Positions 32,024 through 34,392 of a stretch of DNA of 34,392 nt are shown here, one piece after another; position 1 is the first letter of the stretch, and each line of letters begins with the position of its first letter. The notes below the pieces were generated by a model that was not told the origin of the DNA, did no database searches, and worked only from the letters and a program-made list of their open reading frames with translations. The position numbers and the translations under genes were made by a program. The DNA comes from Hirudo medicinalis. Its lineage: Eukaryota > Annelida > Clitellata > Hirudinida > Hirudinidae. The stretch is taken from NCBI GenBank assembly GCA_011800805.1, contig MPNW01000906.1:20077-54468 (forward strand), given 5' to 3'.

Positions 32024-32260
32024 GACGATGATGGTGATGAGATGATGATGGTGATGATGGTGGTGATTATGGTGATGTCGATGTTGATGATGATGATGGT
32101 TATTGTGGTGATTGTGATGATGATGGTGGTTATGATGATGATGGTGGTGATTGTGGTGATGTCGATGTTGATGATGATGATGGTCATTGTGGTGATTGTG
32201 ATGATGGTGGTGGTGATTGTGGTGATGTCGTTGATGATGATGATGATGATGATTGTGATG
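32024..32260. repeat. GAT/GTG minisatellite-like tract
   Basis: GATGATGGT and GTGGTGATT units form a roughly 65-75 bp higher-order repeat that recurs: GATGTCGATGTTGATGATG at about 32076 and 32159, plus a shorter form at 32224. The His-rich and Met/Val-rich peptides are by-products. Confidence 0.9.
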
Positions 32261-32403
32261 GTACTCTTTAAAATCCAATACGAGAGGTCTAATTTTCATT
32301 CGGTAAATTGCAGCAGATGCATTGCCGACATATCTGGGCCAGGATTTAGGCGAGATGCTCACATCCACTAATCATCGAGAGATGATGGTGATGATGATGA
32401 TAA

Positions 32404-32585
32404 TGAGAGAACTTCTGATTGAGCTATTTCTGCTGGTACCGCCCCGCCGAGGGTGGGTTGGGGAGGTGGTGGCTGATGGGGATCGACGGGTGATCAGGTG
32501 AGATTCGAACTCTCCTTTTACCTGCTCTCGGCCCGACGCCATAACCCACCTCGGATCACTGAGCCGTAGGGACGCTTCAGAGAAA
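32404..32585 (-). mobile_element. tRNA-derived SINE-like element
   Basis: On the minus strand, reading down from about 32580, the sequence gives an A-box-like ACGGCTCAGTGATCCGAGG and, about 50 nt on, a B box GAGTTCGAATCTCAC (plus-strand GTGAGATTCGAACTCTC around 32498-32515). The B box sits in a near-complete T-arm (4 of 5 stem pairs). The anticodon-arm region does not fold cleanly and the spacing is long, so it is tRNA-derived rather than a functional tRNA. The head is followed by about 90 bp of unrelated body, and the element could end in the ATC (plus GAT) tract at 32380-32405. The parent tRNA cannot be told. Confidence 0.5.
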
Positions 32586-33158
32586 TCGTAGGGATCCGTG
32601 CCTTGCTTTTTCCCAGTCCACCTGGTACGTCACTCGTCCGGAATGACTGACCCGAAACTGAACATTCCGACGGCCATTTATCTAGCATTCCCGGAAACTC
32701 CGGGCTGCCGAACAGATAGGCGTAACTGTACACTAACCCGAGAAGGATAAAATTGTTTATGAGTCGTCCTTTTGTTTATTTTTTTTTTAATGTGGAAAAA
32801 GGATATTTGGGATGGGGAGTGCATTCGATGCACGATGATTACAATTATTATTTATTATTATAATATAAAAATTAATATATTTATTGTTTGTGATTGTTAT
32901 ATAATTAATGAATTATAATTTGTTATTACAACATAATTATATTGACGAATGTATCGCATAATAATGACAATTATAGTTATGTAATCTAATAATTGTCAAT
33001 CTGGACATTCTAAAAGTTATTTTTATGATTTAATAATTAATGTCATAATAACAGGTGGATCCGAATTGTGGAGCAGTGTGGGCACCTGTGATTGAATTGG
33101 ATTGGATTGACGAGAGAGTTTCAATCAAACTTCGAGAACAATCAAATTGCAACAATTG
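32586..33158. other. Unassigned sequence, AT-rich from 32840
   Basis: No gene is seen. At about 32840-33050 the sequence is nearly all A and T, with imperfect palindromes. Confidence 0.5.
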
Positions 33159-33232
33159 CCCACCCCACCCCACCCCACTCTAACCCACCCTACCCTACCC
33201 TACCCTACCCCCTCAAAAAAGGGGGGGGGGGA
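33159..33232. repeat. CCCCA/CCCTA arrays followed by a G11 run
   Basis: Three CCCCA-type units lead into CTAACCC and then four CCCTA units (33185-33210), followed by an A6 spacer and eleven G at 33221-33231. Read on the minus strand these are TGGGG and TAGGG units, related to the telomere repeat. The C block and the G run can pair. Confidence 0.9.
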
Positions 33233-33309
33233 GACCGCACTGAACATAAAGTAATCGGATCGTTCTATCGTTTTATGTGGGTACGTCACGAAGGCGCAAC
33301 AGACTAGCT

Positions 33310-33560
33310 GAGATGATGATGATGATGATGATGACGACGACGACGATGATGATACTAGAATTGATCTTGATAAAGATGACGTCGACTTTGGTGGTGGTGA
33401 TGATGATTGTTATCATCACTGCGATGGTGTGTCTGACGACGATGAGGCTGGTTGTGATGATGATGATGACGCTGACGACGACGATGATGATGATAATGAT
33501 GATGGTGGTGGTGGTGATGATGATGACGACGACGACGATGATGATGATGATGAAAATTCA
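33310..33560. repeat. GAT/GAC microsatellite cluster
   Basis: Several GAT/GAC runs (33314-33353, about 33452-33505 and about 33510-33553) alternate with short unique sequence. Confidence 0.92.
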
Positions 33561-33663
33561 GGAGCGTTAAAAATAGCTCGCGGAGGCGTAAAGCACTCCT
33601 TACTTCCGCTTGATTTACGAGGACGATGTTGCTTGAGAGGTTTCCAGGAGAGACTTTGGGAGA

Positions 33664-33696
33664 GGGGGGGATGGGGAGGGGGTGGGGAGGAGGGGG
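33664..33696 (+). other. Strong G-quadruplex-forming sequence
   Basis: Five G tracts (G7, G4, G5, G4, G5) are separated by loops of 2, 1, 1 and 4 bases. This exceeds the usual G3 N1-7 rule by a wide margin. Confidence 0.85.
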
Positions 33697-33807
33697 TGTG
33701 GATGAAGAGGGTGGTATCAGCTGGAGAAGATGGAGATAGGGTGATTGGAATGATCATTAGCAAAGGTTAGCATGTTGTCAATATGGTGATGATGGTAGTG
33801 ACATGTC

Positions 33808-34130
33808 TCACGTGTTGATGATGATGATGATGACGATGATGATGATGATGACGATGATGATGACGACGATGACGATGCTCCAGTGTGAGTTTGAATGATG
33901 ACGAAAAAGTTCAGCGGATGGTCGAAATATGCAACCGAGTGGATTTTATCTCTCCCTTTCACATAACCATCAAAATCAACACTAACATCGTGATCATCAT
34001 CATCGTCGTCGTCGTCATCACCATCATAATCATCATCATCATCATCACCACCAACACTAACATCATCATTATCATCATCATAATTACCATCGTCATCATC
34101 ACCATCATCATCACCAACATCATCATCAAC
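33808..34130. repeat. Facing GAT and ATC arrays, about 110 bp apart
   Basis: GAT/GAC units run over 33818-33877 and ATC/GTC/ACC units over about 33988-34130. The orientation allows a foldback, as at 14.4-14.8 kb. Confidence 0.88.
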
Positions 34131-34310
34131 ATAGGACACACTATAAATATATTAAAGAGCGATATAAGACAAGGATACCAAGCTACCTGTTGCACAACAA
34201 TTCAAACCTCGAACACGAGATCAATAAGCGACCTTGGAGCAGATAATCTGAGATATGCCGAACCACTGAGGTACGTCTAACGGCCTGGTTGTCATGATTG
34301 TTATTCTCAT

Positions 34311-34392
34311 GGATGGATGGATGGATGGATGGATGGATGGATGGATGGATGGATGGATGGATGGATGGATAGATGGATGGATGGATGGATGG
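34311..34392. repeat. GGAT microsatellite at the right edge
   Basis: About 20 GGAT units with one AGAT variant. It runs beyond the window. Confidence 0.97.

Noticed and set aside
32490..32580. Functional tRNA gene on the minus strand
   Set aside because: The B box is good, but A-box to B-box spacing is long, the anticodon arm does not fold and the acceptor ends do not pair. A SINE head is more likely.

Overview
The window looks like nuclear genomic DNA from an animal, most likely an invertebrate. One multi-exon gene with canonical GT-AG introns lies in a long AT-rich stretch full of microsatellites and transposon remnants. There is no operon structure and no convincing bacterial or viral gene. 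Short arrays related to the TTAGGG telomere repeat fit a metazoan. I cannot name the phylum from this sequence. Two single N positions (3140 and 25475) mark assembly joins.

Layout. From 1 to 21.0 kb I find no gene I can name. It contains many simple repeats (ATT, GAT/GAC, GAAT, GGAT, CAAT, TATAA), three longer-period tandem repeats (26 bp at 1.69 kb, 35 bp at 12.0 kb, 21 bp at 12.5-13.1 kb), a probable Helitron-like (HINE-type) element at 13.57-13.74 kb, a decayed ORF1-like remnant of a non-LTR retrotransposon at 15.2-15.7 kb, and a degraded tRNA-like sequence at 18.85 kb. From about 21.4 to 29.4 kb, on the + strand, lies a LONRF-family gene (LON N-terminal domain plus RING fingers). I resolved it into 11 coding exons whose phases all agree and which give an 831-codon open frame ending in TAG at 29365-29367. 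The initiating ATG is not secure. From 29.4 kb to the end there is probable 3' UTR or flank, then GAT/CAT microsatellites, a minus-strand tRNA-derived SINE-like element at 32.4-32.6 kb, and strong G-quadruplex and CCCTA tracts at 33.2-33.7 kb.

The encoded protein follows the vertebrate LONRF1/2/3 plan: TPR-like helices, first RING, TPR helices, a low-complexity linker, second RING, then a C-terminal LON substrate-binding domain with no ATPase or protease part. This is the plan of an E3 ubiquitin ligase in which the TPR and LON modules would bind clients and the RINGs would recruit the E2. Points worth following up are a GAT microsatellite filling a 112-nt intron inside the second RING, an acidic and proline-rich insertion in the LON domain, the missing 5' exon, a 127-bp exact duplication across the N in intron 4 that is almost certainly an assembly artefact, and repeated foldback pairs of GAT and ATC arrays. 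I found no evidence for a new multi-gene system.
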